Below are positions 1 through 10,207 of a stretch of DNA of 64,000 bases, piece after piece. Below the pieces are notes generated by a model. That model worked only from the letters and a program-made list of their open reading frames with translations, had not been told where the DNA came from and ran no database searches. The stretch is from assembly GCF_000208925.1 (NCBI RefSeq), contig NW_001914899.1, positions 26,684 to 90,683 of the forward strand, read 5' to 3'. This DNA is from Entamoeba histolytica HM-1:IMSS. Its lineage: Eukaryota > Evosea > Mastigamoebida > Endamoebidae. How positions within the stretch are numbered: the stretch's first letter is position 1; the number at the start of each line of letters is the position of its first letter. Both the position numbers and the translations under genes were made by a program.

Positions 1-2755
1 ACATTACTACATAAGATATAAAAAATATAGTAATTGATGATAAAATTCCATTAAGTAACCACCAACAAAATGAAATAGATGAAATATAATCTTTATTTTT
101 ATATAATTTTGGATATTTATAAATTATATATGGTGGAACATCTCTATCAAAAATTGAAAATATTAATATTGGTAATGATGTAAATAAACTATTATATTCT
201 ATTTTAACACTTTTTGGAATTATTGTTATTCTTGAATTTCCACAAAACATATTATATATAAATTCACACATTAGAAGAATAACATTTTTATATATTAAAT
301 AAAATAATGTAATTCCTATTTGTCTATAACAATATCTTCCATGAACTAATATTAATTTAACTAAAAATCTAAATTCTGGTATTGAATAATCCGCTATTTT
401 TGTTGCTTCTGTTTCTTCTTCTTTGTCTTTTATTATTCCAACTCCAATATTTGCTTTATTAATCATATCTATATCATTTATTGAATCTCCAACAGCTAAT
501 ACACTGTTATTTTCTCCTTCTTGAATTATTTTGACTATTTCTCCTTTTTGTTTTCTTGTACATTCACAAAATATAGCATTTTCACTATATTCTATTATTT
601 TTTGAATCTTCTTTTTATTCTTTTCTTTTAAACAATATTCTATTGATTCTCCATCAATAATCAAATTATTTCCTCTTTCTTTTTTATTTCTTTTTCTTAT
701 TTGATATTCTTTTTCTATTTGTTTTTCACTTTCTTCTTCATTTCTTATTTTAATATTAGTTGTTATTCTTTCTTTATTGATTATTCCACTAGACTTCCCA
801 ACATTTATTGCTCTTTCTCTTTTATCTCCTGTAACCATCCATACTTTAATTCCTGCTTCTTGAAATTTTTTAATACTTTCTTTTACTCCTTTCTCTAATT
901 CTTCTTCAACACATGTAACGCCAATTAACATTAAATCTTTTTCTATTTCTTCCTCTTTTTCTCCTTTTTCTACCCATTCAATATATTCTTCTACTCTCAT
1001 CTTTTTCATTCCTATAATCATCGTTAAATATCCTTCTTCATTAAATTCTTCATTTTGTTTTAATATCTTCCCATTAATAGCTTTCATTTTGAGTCGTTCA
1101 CTCATACTTTTTTCTCTTCCTTTACAATATAAACTAACCTCTTTCCCATCATACACTATTACACTTTTCTTCCCTTCTTCTCCTTCATATCTCTTTAATA
1201 TTCTATACCCAATTTGTTTCTCTTTAATGTTAATCGAAATACTTTCTTCACTACTTTCAATTAGTTCAAACCCACATTCTTTACTTCCTGCAACTATTGC
1301 TAACTCTTCTTTTGTTTCACTAAAATATTCAATTTCTTCGTCGTCTTGTTTAACTTCTACTGTTTGACATATTATTAATGCTTTAAAAAATTCTTCTATA
1401 ATTTTTCCTTGTTTTCCTTTTCTTTGATAGTCTTCTATAATCTCTTTTGTGTCTATTTCTACTATGTTAATTTCTTCTTCTTTTCTTTCTTTTCTTTCAA
1501 TTAATCCAAGTTCTTCTTCTTCTTCACTTTCTTCATATTCTTTTTTCCCATATATTTTTCCTCCTATTGAACATTTTGTAAATACAAAATATTTACTTGT
1601 TAATGTCCCTGTTTTATCAGTTAGAATATGACTTACTCTTCCAAGTTCTTCATTTAATCCTGAATTTTTCCCTTTTACTTTTCCTTTCTTGTTTTTCATA
1701 TCTTCGTCTATTTCAATATTTCTTTTTTGAAGACTTCTTGCTATTTCTATTGTAATAATCACTGATATGGGAATAATACCACTATATTCATAGATTCTTT
1801 CTAAAAATATTCTCCATCTTGTTTTTGTTGCATAATTAATATACCATCCTCCTTTTTCTTCACCCCATCTTTTATATAACTCACTTGAAATAATTCCCAT
1901 AATAAGACAAATAATTATCATTATCATTATATAATATTCTTTCATATTATCAATATAACTTCGTTTCTTTCTTCTTTTTTCTTTTCTCATCACTGATTTT
2001 GTTTCTTTCCCAATATAACATGCTAAAACAATAATCCTTCCTTCACTTCTTATAATACTACCTTTCCTTATAAAGTTTTTTATTCCAACTTTTTCTTCTT
2101 CTTTTCCTATATGAACTTTCCCTTCAAATTCTTCTTCTTTTTCTTTCGGTTCTTCAATATAAAAACTCATTTCTTCTTTTCTCATTTCTTCTTCAGTCAT
2201 TCTTTGTATTATTTTAATCCCTTCTTTCTTTTCTAATTCATTTCTTCCATTAGTTTCTGTTGTTTCAATACTTACTTTCCCTTGAAGAATAATACAATCA
2301 CATGGAACTGTTTCATTCTCATCTAATTCAATCATATCCCCTTCTTTAATGTCTTTGATTCTTATTCTTCTTCGGCTTTCTCCTTTTATTATTACCACTT
2401 TTTCTTTAATTTCTTCTTCTTCCTTTTTAATTCTTCCATATTCTTCAATCCATTCTTTTATACATGTCACTGTAATTAAAACAATGAGTGGTGCAAGTGT
2501 TGTTCCTTCTTTCTCTTTGTCTATTACTCCTTCAATAATACTAATAAGTAAAAAGTAAATAAAACTAATTCTTGTTGTTTCTTCAATACAAATCTTTATA
2601 ATTATCCCTATTTTCCCATATCCTCTACTTGGTGCATAATTCTTTTTAACATGTTGTTTTGTGCTTTGTTCCATATTGACATAAATTGACCGTGTGAGGT
2701 TTTTCTCCTCTTCTTTCTCCTCTTCCCATTTTGTCATTTCAATCTCCTTCTCCAT
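1..2755 (-). CDS. P4-type (phospholipid-transporting) ATPase, C-terminus cut by window edge
   Basis: Reads open from ATG at 2755 to the left edge (918 codons); the last membrane helices lie outside the window. An in-frame stop at 2807-2809 makes 2755 the first ATG; the next Met is at 2737. Seen: an N-terminal RSIYVN-like P4 signature, a first hydrophobic pair, PISVIITIEIAR in M4, the phosphorylation motif DKTGTLT at 1598-1618 (Asp380), a TGDKRERAIN hinge motif, GDSINDIDM near residue 750, a VHGR segment and YPKLY before the late helices. PISL-type M4, TGDKxETA and PxLY are P4 family hallmarks, so the family call is firm. The expected role is ATP-driven flipping of lipid toward the cytosolic leaflet. 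Oddity: the actuator loop, normally DGETN, reads NGRNE (residues 169-173, nt 2237-2251), so the dephosphorylation glutamate appears lost. No intron is needed. Substrate is unknown. Confidence 0.88.
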   Translation of the reverse strand, partial: MEKEIEMTKWEEEKEEEKNLTRSIYVNMEQSTKQHVKKNYAPSRGYGKIGIIIKICIEETTRISFIYFLLISIIEGVIDKEKEGTTLAPLIVLITVTCIKEWIEEYGRIKKEEEEIKEKVVIIKGESRRRIRIKDIKEGDMIELDENETVPCDCIILQGKVSIETTETNGRNELEKKEGIKIIQRMTEEEMRKEEMSFYIEEPKEKEEEFEGKVHIGKEEEKVGIKNFIRKGSIIRSEGRIIVLACYIGKETKSVMRKEKRRKKRSYIDNMKEYYIMIMIIICLIMGIISSELYKRWGEEKGGWYINYATKTRWRIFLERIYEYSGIIPISVIITIEIARSLQKRNIEIDEDMKNKKGKVKGKNSGLNEELGRVSHILTDKTGTLTSKYFVFTKCSIGGKIYGKKEYEESEEEEELGLIERKERKEEEINIVEIDTKEIIEDYQRKGKQGKIIEEFFKALIICQTVEVKQDDEEIEYFSETKEELAIVAGSKECGFELIESSEESISINIKEKQIGYRILKRYEGEEGKKSVIVYDGKEVSLYCKGREKSMSERLKMKAINGKILKQNEEFNEEGYLTMIIGMKKMRVEEYIEWVEKGEKEEEIEKDLMLIGVTCVEEELEKGVKESIKKFQEAGIKVWMVTGDKRERAINVGKSSGIINKERITTNIKIRNEEESEKQIEKEYQIRKRNKKERGNNLIIDGESIEYCLKEKNKKKIQKIIEYSENAIFCECTRKQKGEIVKIIQEGENNSVLAVGDSINDIDMINKANIGVGIIKDKEEETEATKIADYSIPEFRFLVKLILVHGRYCYRQIGITLFYLIYKNVILLMCEFIYNMFCGNSRITIIPKSVKIEYNSLFTSLPILIFSIFDRDVPPYIIYKYPKLYKNKDYISSISFCWWLLNGILSSITIFFISYVVM

Positions 2756-3668
2756 CTCTCTATCTTTGTTTATCTTTGTTTCTATCTTTTTTTTCTTTTT
2801 TTTTTCTCATTTTCTGAACTGTTTCTCTTCATCTCTTATTCTACTTGATTATCTAAACTTGACTCACTCCTTTTTTCAACTACCCTAATTCGGCTATTTC
2901 TCACAATGTCTCTGTGAATCATTTCAGTAATCTCGCACTAGTTCATGGTTTTTCAACTATTTCATATTCAACAATATCCGAAATGAATAAAATCTACTTT
3001 ACTCATGACTCTAACTTCTCTTTGATGAAAATGAAATATGGTAGTCAGTGACATATTAATAACAATGATGAATTATGTAGAAATGACGTTCATTCGTGAC
3101 ATTGCAATAAGTCATCTGAAATAGTCATTTCAAAGACAATACACTATAACAATCAAATTAATTGACGTGATAATTCCTTCGTATTCAAGTTCTTATTTGT
3201 ATATTCTTTCATTTGCTTCTAATGATTGGGTGATAATATTAATTATTACTTTTATATTACTCTCCTTTTTATTTCTTATTGAAACGTTTCATTCCATGTT
3301 CTTCTTATGTTTATTCTTTTGTCCATTTAATGGTCAATTATTATTCATTTTTTTCCATTGTGAATTTTGTAGTCTTCTTATCAATCTTCACACACCAAAA
3401 CCTATTTTATTCACTCATGCTTCATACCAATCACATCAAAAACAATCCTTGCTCGTGATAAATCACTTTGGATTTTTTTTTTGTTATTGAATTTGTGTTT
3501 AAAGTGATGTAAAAATAAATAGAGGAAAGAAGAGGGAAAACCCCCGATACTACAGGGATAAATGATGAGAAGAAATAGAAATAAAGAAATAGTAAAAATA
3601 TAAAAAGATTATAATAAGTAAAAAAAGAAGAAAAAAAAGAAGAAAAAAGGAAGAAGAAGAAAAGAAGC
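2756..3668. other. Intergenic region between divergent genes
   Basis: About 0.9 kb between the divergent flippase-like and RRM genes. It is A/T-rich, and the last 150 bases before 3669 are purine-rich. Open frames here begin with non-ATG codons and encode Ser/Phe/Leu low-complexity peptides. No RNA gene or repeat was recognised. Confidence 0.6.
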
Positions 3669-4205
3669 ATGGAACAACGACTAAAATTTGTCGGAACAGA
3701 TGTTAATGGGAATAACCCAAATGCAATGACTATGGATGATACATCCACAGAAAAAGCACCCAAAATAAATGCACCAAAAACTGTTGCGAAGTTTAATGGA
3801 AGATACCCACAACCAACGGAAGAACAACGAGAGCGTGATAACCGATCAGTTTGTGTTACTAATCTTGATCCAAATGCCACTAAAGAACAACTTCAACAAC
3901 TTTTTTCCACTGTTGGGAATGTTCTTTTAGTTACACTTCCATTAACAAAAAGTGGAGTGTCTAAACGATATGCATATATTGAATTAGATTCAGTTGAAGC
4001 ACGAGAACGAGCTGTTACTAATTTAAATGGTACGAAATTAGGGGAGAATGAAATTAGTGTTGCAGTTAAACGTACTAACATCAAGGATTATAACAAAAGA
4101 AATGATCCAACCACTAAATTAATTAAAACATTCATAACAGTTTTACGTGGAACACGAGGCATGAGAGGAGGGTATAGAGGAAATAGTCGAGGGAATTTAA
4201 GATAA
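3669..4205 (+). CDS. RRM-domain protein, similar to nuclear poly(A)-binding protein 2 (PABPN1)
   Basis: 178 residues with one RNA recognition motif at about 59-138. RNP2 is VCVTNL (61-66) and RNP1 is KRYAYIEL (99-106). The domain ends in VAVKRTNI, and a VxxKRTN ending is characteristic of PABPN1/Pab2 proteins, which bind poly(A) and control tail length in the nucleus. The C-terminus (160-178) is Arg/Gly-rich (GTRGMRGGYRG), as in PABPN1, where such arginines are methylated and support RNA binding. The N-terminal acidic and coiled-coil part of animal PABPN1 is replaced by a short Asn/Thr-rich segment. The ATG at 3669 follows a purine-rich leader, and no intron is needed. An alternative is a generic single-RRM SR-like splicing factor. 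Confidence 0.72.
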   Translation: MEQRLKFVGTDVNGNNPNAMTMDDTSTEKAPKINAPKTVAKFNGRYPQPTEEQRERDNRSVCVTNLDPNATKEQLQQLFSTVGNVLLVTLPLTKSGVSKRYAYIELDSVEARERAVTNLNGTKLGENEISVAVKRTNIKDYNKRNDPTTKLIKTFITVLRGTRGMRGGYRGNSRGNLR

Positions 4206-5601
4206 GACTAAAGCTGACAAGAATATAATTGAAAAGAAAATAAAGAAAAGCAAATCAAACGCTGTGTTTATTTCATTTTGTATTTATTTGTTGTTTTATT
4301 TTGTTAATATTTAATCATTGACATATTTTTTAATATAAAAGTAGAATGATTTTGTATGAATATGTTTATTTAACACTTATTTATTACTTACATTACTTTC
4401 TTTTTTCTTTCTTTATCTTTTTCTTTTTTGTTTCTTTTATCTATTGTCTTAATTAGTCATTTATTACATACAACATCCTTTGATTAATTCTAAAAGAAGA
4501 AAGGGTTAAAGATTTTTGAATATTCATGTGATTCTATTTAGCAATTGAATAGATATTATTATAACCATCATTAAACACTTTCATTTTTATTTTTTTTTTC
4601 TTTCTTTATTTCTTTCAACAACTCAATAGTAAATATTATTATGACTCATTACCAAATCATTATTCATCACTATTTCAATTTCATAATCAAATTATTTGTT
4701 TATTTATGACTTGAGTTGAAAGTTTGTATGTTTTGATTGTGTTTATATAATTAACAATATTCAGTCATCTTATTGATGAAATACATTAAATATGATATTC
4801 GAGGTATTATATCATTAAACTTCTTCATTTGGTTATTATTCTACTCATTTAAGAAGAGGATATTCTCTTTCATTGTTTATTCACATTGAACAATGAATAG
4901 TATTTAAGTTTGAAATACTCTGAATAGAGTTGTTATTTTGATGGAATAAGACTATGAATAAAATAATGAAATGAGAATGAATGAAATGTTCATTATTTTG
5001 AGTAATATTCGATTAAGTATAGCAGGAAAGTGCAGAAATAACAATAAATGAAATAGTAAACAACCAACCACTTAAATTCTATGTACGAATAACTCTATTG
5101 AGAGTTGTTTATAATAATCAATATGATGATATTTTTATAAATTAGATGTTGTAGATATCAAAAGCAGAATGAGAACATGTTAATGTTAATAAACAGATTA
5201 TTGACACTGTAGAAACAATACAATGATGTAGATAAATAACAATGAATATAATTTTATTATGACAATGATTTGAATTATGAATAGAAATTTATTCTTCATT
5301 TCATAACAATTTATGCTTTAAGATTTATTGTTATTGTTATGATTTGATATTTATTCCGTTTTATTATTTTTATTGTGTGAATATTGGATATGCAGTGAGT
5401 GTTAATTTAATATTTCATTTCATTCTATTTATTGTTGATTCAAAAAAACAGATAAGAAAGTAAAATGGACATTGAATTGATTTGTTCATAGTATATGAGA
5501 TTGTTGTTAAAACACAGTACAATGAGGTGAAAATACAATGATTGAAAGAAAATAACGAAGAGAGTGTATTTAAAGAGAAGAACTGTGATGGAAAATATTC
5601 A
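4206..5601. other. Intergenic region
   Basis: About 1.4 kb of A/T-rich sequence. No ATG-initiated frame of useful length, tRNA or repeat unit was recognised. The purine-rich stretch just before 5602 is read-through into the next gene: a frame starting with TTG at 5542 is open but has no ATG. Confidence 0.6.
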
Positions 5602-6471
5602 ATGATTGGATTTATACTGCTTATTGCATTTACTAGTGCAACAGATTGTATTACAAATAGAGAACAAGGAGATAAAGACGTAGTACACATGCAAATCGAT
5701 TCAAATATTCATAAAAGAATGTACAAGAAGTACAAAAAGCACATTAAATGCGAAGTTAGTGAAGAAGTGTCTAAAGGAACAACAGAAGAAAGAAGTGATG
5801 AAAAGAAGAAAGAGAATGTAGAAGAAAGTAAAGATGGTGTAGTGACTGAAGGGGAGAAAGGTCAAAGTCAAGAAGGTACAAAAGAGCATAATGACAACCA
5901 AAAAGAAAAAGGTGAAGGAGCACAACATGATAAAGAAGAAAAGTCACAAGTCTCAGGAGGAGAAGAGCCAACACAGAAGAACAAAGAAGAAGGAAGTGAC
6001 AAAGAAAAGACGAAAGAACAAGAAAGTGAGGAAAAGAAAGAACAAGAAGAAGAACAAAAAGAAGGAAAGAATAACAATGAAGAGAAATCAAAAGAGGATA
6101 GTACTAAAGAGAAGAAAGAAGTAGAAGATGAGAAGAGCAAAGAAGATAGTGAAAAAGAGAAAGCAGAAAAAGAGAAAGCAGAAAAAGAGAAAGCAGAAAA
6201 AGAGAAAGCAGAAAAAGAGAAAGCAGAAAAAGAAGAAAAAGAAAAAATAACAGATGATACAAAAAACGGTAAAGAAAAGGATAATCAAAATGACAAACAA
6301 GGGGATGAAGAAAAGAAACAAGAAGGTGATGGAAATAAAGAAAAAGAAGATATAACAGAAAGTAAATCTGATGAGAAAGAAAATGACACATCTAATGATA
6401 ATAATAATCTTAATGGCACATCACATATATTGTTTATTCTTCCATTTTTCATTGGAATTTTGTTCTTTTAA
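5602..6471 (+). CDS. Lys/Glu-rich protein with signal peptide and GPI-type C-terminus
   Basis: 289 residues from the ATG at 5602. The frame is open upstream to a TTG at 5542, but the first ATG starts exactly at a signal peptide (MIGFILLIAFTSATDC), which decides the start. The middle (about residues 60-260) is almost entirely Lys, Glu, Asp, Ser, Gln and Asn, with five exact copies of a 15-bp unit encoding EKEKA. The end is a short polar Asn-rich spacer followed by a hydrophobic tail (HILFILPFFIGILFF) with no basic residues after it, a typical GPI-attachment signal. The architecture is that of a secreted, lipid-anchored surface protein. Entamoeba has Lys/Glu-rich surface proteins (the KERP group); composition is similar, but orthology cannot be claimed. 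Function is unknown. The long charged stretch is probably extended or coiled-coil. Confidence 0.8.
   Translation: MIGFILLIAFTSATDCITNREQGDKDVVHMQIDSNIHKRMYKKYKKHIKCEVSEEVSKGTTEERSDEKKKENVEESKDGVVTEGEKGQSQEGTKEHNDNQKEKGEGAQHDKEEKSQVSGGEEPTQKNKEEGSDKEKTKEQESEEKKEQEEEQKEGKNNNEEKSKEDSTKEKKEVEDEKSKEDSEKEKAEKEKAEKEKAEKEKAEKEKAEKEEKEKITDDTKNGKEKDNQNDKQGDEEKKQEGDGNKEKEDITESKSDEKENDTSNDNNNLNGTSHILFILPFFIGILFF
6151..6225 (+). repeat. Five perfect tandem copies of a 15-bp unit
   Basis: The unit GAAAAAGAGAAAGCA occurs five times without a mismatch, each copy encoding EKEKA, followed by a partial copy at 6226 that degenerates into GAAGAA. It lies inside the Lys/Glu-rich protein gene and keeps the frame, so copy-number change by slippage would alter protein length without frameshift. 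Confidence 0.95.
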
Positions 6472-7997
6472 TTGATTTTCTTTCTTCATTTTATCATTCT
6501 ATTGATTATTTTTTTCAACAAAATAATGTTGTCAATCATTTTATAATGAAAAATACTTCTAATGTTTTATAATCAATTTACTCATTAAAAATATTTTTAT
6601 TAATTAATTGAGAATGATGTAAATTCAATAAAGAATTAAATAGTGTTTTTATTTTGAAATAAGTCATAATAATCAAGTATGATAGAAGTATGAAAACGAA
6701 ATTAATAAAATTTAATCAAAAGCATTCCATATTTAGTAATATTTCTTTCATTTTTATAAATTTTCTTGTCTTTGAAACTTATCCAGTGAAAATATTATTT
6801 TCATACTTAATATAACAATCATTCAGTATTTTAATCTTGTTATTGATTGTCATTCATGACTTAGTATAATTTACTCTACCATTATCATTTCTAAAATAGA
6901 AAATAAATTAATAGTGGGAATAAGTGAAATAAAATGGTAATGAAGAGTTATAAATTATAATAACAAACATTAATATTGATGATAGAATATATGCAATTTG
7001 ATAAATGTATATTCTTAAATATTCAAATCATTATAAACATGATTAATTATATGCTAACAAAATGATCATTTGATGTTCGTTCAACTATAAAAGTCAATCC
7101 ATTCATTGTCATCAACTATTTCAATTGATTATGTTAAATTATGATAGAATCAATGTTCAATGATTTTCATCATGTTTTGAATGAAAATTACTTGTTTTCT
7201 TTTATTTTATTAATTTCTTTTTAAGTTTTAATTAATCTAATGTTTTTTGTATTATTTATAATGTTTATTGAAGTTATTCATATGACTATTCTATCATTGT
7301 ATTGTCTCATCTTTTATTGTACTTTTTCTTCATTCTTTTCTTATTTTCTTATTAACATTTTATTATATCATATTTAGAGAATCATATCATCTTCATTTGT
7401 TATTCTATTTATTATTTATTGTTGCTTTATGTTTATTTCTTCTTTGTTTGTCTATTTTTTATTCATGTATTTTCTTCATTTTATTATTCTTTCTTCTTAT
7501 CGTTGTTATGTATTTATTGTCACTGTATTTTCTGTTTCTCTATTTCTTTTATCTTGGACTGAATATTACTTGTTCTATACCATCGTTCTCTTCACTTATT
7601 TTGTATTTCTTCATACTCTCATTTCTCTGTTCACTTGTTACTCTTTAATGTAACTTAAATCATTGTTTTTAATATTCTATTTTCTTATTGGCAGTTTTTT
7701 TATTGTCATGAATTTACTCATCTTTTTCTTTTTCTTCTTCATTTTCATGTTTTGTTTCTTTTTAATTACGTTTTTATTCTTTCTCTTTCATCATTCATAT
7801 TATACCTTTTATTGATATTTGTTTATTCTCCAATATTTGTTTGAACATTAATGTATTTTTTTTCTTTTCAGTAAGAGAAGTAAAGATGATATTTATGAAT
7901 AATGATAATAAACATATTTATATTATTTGCAGAGAATAGAAATCTTTTTAAAATAACAAAAACAAAAAATAAAAAATTCCAAAGTTATATTTTATAA
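6472..7997. other. Intergenic region
   Basis: About 1.5 kb of A/T-rich sequence. The part from about 7300 to 7800 is strongly pyrimidine (T/C) biased on the plus strand and gives spurious hydrophobic reading frames that begin with TTG. No RNA gene was recognised. Confidence 0.6.
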
Positions 7998-8417
7998 ATG
8001 GATAATCGAACAACAACATCAGTTTATAGACAAATTGCAAAACCCATAAAAGCAAGAACTCAAGGAGAATTAGTTCCTCGTGATAACATTATTCAACTTA
8101 TGAAAATGCTTGATGCACGATTAGCTCCTGATCAAGAAGTTATAAGCTTTCTTCAAGACTTAGTCGAAGAGTATGTAATTGAAAGTGCAGAAGAAATGAT
8201 GGTATATGCCAGACATCGATCTGATAATACTCTTGATTTTAGGGATGCAAAATTATATTATGAACGTCAATTCCATCATAGCATTCCTGCCATTTTAAGT
8301 GTTATTCAACAAAGCCATCTTCCAACTGAGTCAATTCTCAAATCAATTTATAAAAAGAAACCATTAACTAAAAATCATATAACTCACATTCAAGACTTTA
8401 AAAAAGCAAAGAAATAA
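7998..8417 (+). CDS. TAF12: Transcription initiation factor TFIID subunit 12 (histone fold)
   Basis: 139 residues. Residues about 30-100 match the TAF12/TFIID-20 histone fold: LVPRDNIIQLMKMLD, then LAPDQEVISFLQDLVEEYV, then ARHRSDNTLDFRDAKLYYER, then IPA. In the family these correspond to the Asp-rich first loop, the long central helix and the (A)KHRxSxTLxxxDVxLxLER signature. TAF12 pairs with TAF4 through this H2B-like fold in TFIID, and also serves SAGA. The C-terminal 40 residues are basic and not recognised. The ATG at 7998 follows a short A-rich leader, and no intron is required. A second general transcription histone-fold gene, NC2-alpha, lies at 43755 in this window, but the two are not adjacent. 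Confidence 0.85.
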   Translation: MDNRTTTSVYRQIAKPIKARTQGELVPRDNIIQLMKMLDARLAPDQEVISFLQDLVEEYVIESAEEMMVYARHRSDNTLDFRDAKLYYERQFHHSIPAILSVIQQSHLPTESILKSIYKKKPLTKNHITHIQDFKKAKK

Positions 8418-9066
8418 TTATTGTGTTTTAAAACTTCTTGTTAATTTTTTACTTTGTTTTATAATATAAAATTTAATAATTATAATAAAATTATATTATT
8501 TTTTTGTTTTTATTTGATTCGTTTATTTGTTCATTTGAAAAGTATTTCATTGTTTTTATAAAAAACATTCCTTTCTTATTCATTATTTTTGTGTACTACA
8601 AGCGATTATTTAATTCTTCATGAAACACTTCTTATTGTTGAGGGGTTATTTTTACTTCACTTAAATTATTTAATTTTTTAATAAATATATAATGCTTTTT
8701 CAATAAAAATGTAAAAAATAAAGTTTCAAGACAAAAATAGTATTTGCATGAGTATAAATGAAAATTAACCAAATTTTTTCTAAAAAAAAAGTTTTTGTTG
8801 AATAAAAGAAATGATTTAGTTTTAACACTGACTCTGATTAAATAATTAAAATTTGTCAATTAGTTAATATTGAGGTTAATGAAAATGTTATTATACTAAA
8901 AATTAAGTTATACAAAGCTATTTATATTTTCCTTCAAAAAAAAATATCGAATAAGCTTCTTTCATAGTTTGAAGAATTTTCTTTGAAGTTTAACAATGAC
9001 GTTTCTCTTCTCAAAACAAAGGTGGAAAGGTCTTTAAGAACAGAACTTGAAAAATAAACAACACAA
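8418..9066. other. Intergenic region
   Basis: About 650 bases of A/T-rich spacer between two plus-strand genes. No feature was recognised; the minus-strand open frame at 8632-8859 is low-complexity. Confidence 0.6.
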
Positions 9067-9432
9067 ATGTCACAAGAGAGTCTACCAACAACAAGTCGAA
9101 CAGAAACACCAACAGAAGATTCAACAAGCTCTTCTCAAGAAGGATGTTCTTATAGAGACCAAGAGAAACAGTCTACTGAAAATATTCTCTCAGAGAAAGA
9201 GTCATTAACAAGAAAATTAGTTGATGAAGGAAAGAAGATAAAAGATGGAACCATTGAAATAGAAATGAGTCCTATTCCACCTGAATATATCAGTGAAACA
9301 AAAATACCCCTTTGGAAAGATGAAAAGGATAAAAGAAAAATTCTTTTAATTAGATATGGATTTTGTTGTTTAATTGGTGCTATAACATTGTTTTTTGTAG
9401 GAATGTTTATAGTTATTGGTATCTATCTTTAA
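9067..9432 (+). CDS. Small single-pass membrane protein of unknown function
   Basis: 121 residues. The first 40 are Ser/Thr/Glu-rich and probably disordered. Residues about 40-85 are charged, and a basic stretch (KDEKDKRK) precedes one long hydrophobic segment at about 92-121 (YGFCCLIGAITLFFVGMFIV) that runs to the C-terminus. There is no signal peptide, so a tail-anchored or type II-like membrane protein with a cytosolic N-terminus is the simplest reading. The basic-Pro-then-helix arrangement vaguely recalls TMEM134/TMEM230 proteins, but the second helix they have is missing, so I do not assign the family. The ATG at 9067 sits behind a short A-rich leader. Coding use of A/T-ending codons is like that of its neighbours. 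Confidence 0.65.
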   Translation: MSQESLPTTSRTETPTEDSTSSSQEGCSYRDQEKQSTENILSEKESLTRKLVDEGKKIKDGTIEIEMSPIPPEYISETKIPLWKDEKDKRKILLIRYGFCCLIGAITLFFVGMFIVIGIYL

Positions 9433-10207
9433 TTTATGTTTTTTTTAATTAATAATCACTATTTTGTGTTTTATCAGTAAATTCAAACACATTCAATGTT
9501 CTTGATTGTTTTTAATAAGAAATTTTAAATATGTTTAAACAAAAAAGATAAGTACTGAATGTGTCATTCAACTACTTACTTTTTTATGTTAACGTTGTTA
9601 ATATTATCCTTCTGGATATTTAGTGGCTAATGGAAACTTACATTACTTTTTGTTTATCTTAATAAATTCTTTTATACCGTTATATATAATCTCATACAAA
9701 CAAAGGGTATTGTCAAGAAGCTATTTTTCAGAGTGTATTTATTTCAATTATAACTTGAATTTATATAATTTATGAATAACATTTATACATGGCATAGTTA
9801 ATAATAATAAAATAAAAACAAAGAAATATTATTTTTTAACAAAGACAAAATTGATTGAATAATCAAATAGTATAAAAAAGAAAATATCTCTTATTATTGT
9901 TATAAAAAATTAAGTTATTTAACTGAGTGAAATTGATGACTATATAATCAAAGAATATATGTAACTGAAGAGATGTATCTAAGTAATAACTGAAAGAATA
10001 TATGACTATTCTATTAAAATGATAATTAAATTGAAATAAAAATAATTTTGTGTTATTACAAAATAACAAGAAAAATTATCAAAAGGAATTAAGAAATAGA
10101 TTATAAAAAAATTTTGAAACAATAAAAATAATAAATAACAATGAAATATTTACTATTTAAAACCCTTTAAAAAAACTAAACAAGAAATTATCTAAAAATT
10201 ATATTTA
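9433..10207. other. Intergenic region
   Basis: About 775 bases, A/T-rich. Nothing beyond low-complexity sequence was seen; the last 50 bases before 10208 contain A-rich leader and TTTAAA-like elements. Confidence 0.6.

Noticed and set aside
701..2888. Plus-strand Ser/Phe/Leu-rich frames opposite the flippase-like gene
   Set aside because: They are the complement of the Glu/Lys-rich coding strand of the P4 ATPase, low-complexity and without domains.
3167..3490. 107-residue plus-strand frame in the spacer before the RRM gene
   Set aside because: It starts with GTG, is Phe/Leu/Ser-rich because the DNA is T-rich, and shows no motif or signal peptide logic.
4140..4205. Possible intron near the 3' end of the RRM gene
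   Set aside because: No GTTTGT-type donor is present, and the Arg/Gly-rich tail reads through in frame as in PABPN1 proteins.
5542..5601. Longer start for the Lys/Glu-rich protein
   Set aside because: The upstream start is TTG; the first ATG at 5602 begins a clean signal peptide.
5701..6391. Minus-strand Phe/Leu/Ser frames in the Lys/Glu-rich gene
   Set aside because: Shadow frames of a purine-rich coding strand.
7397..7653. Two overlapping hydrophobic frames that look like membrane peptides
   Set aside because: The longer one starts with TTG, both arise from a T-rich tract, and neither has a conserved motif.
9410..9480. Possible extra exon for the small membrane protein via GTATCT...CAG
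   Set aside because: The donor does not match the GTTTGT type used elsewhere in the window, and the added peptide has no recognisable continuation.
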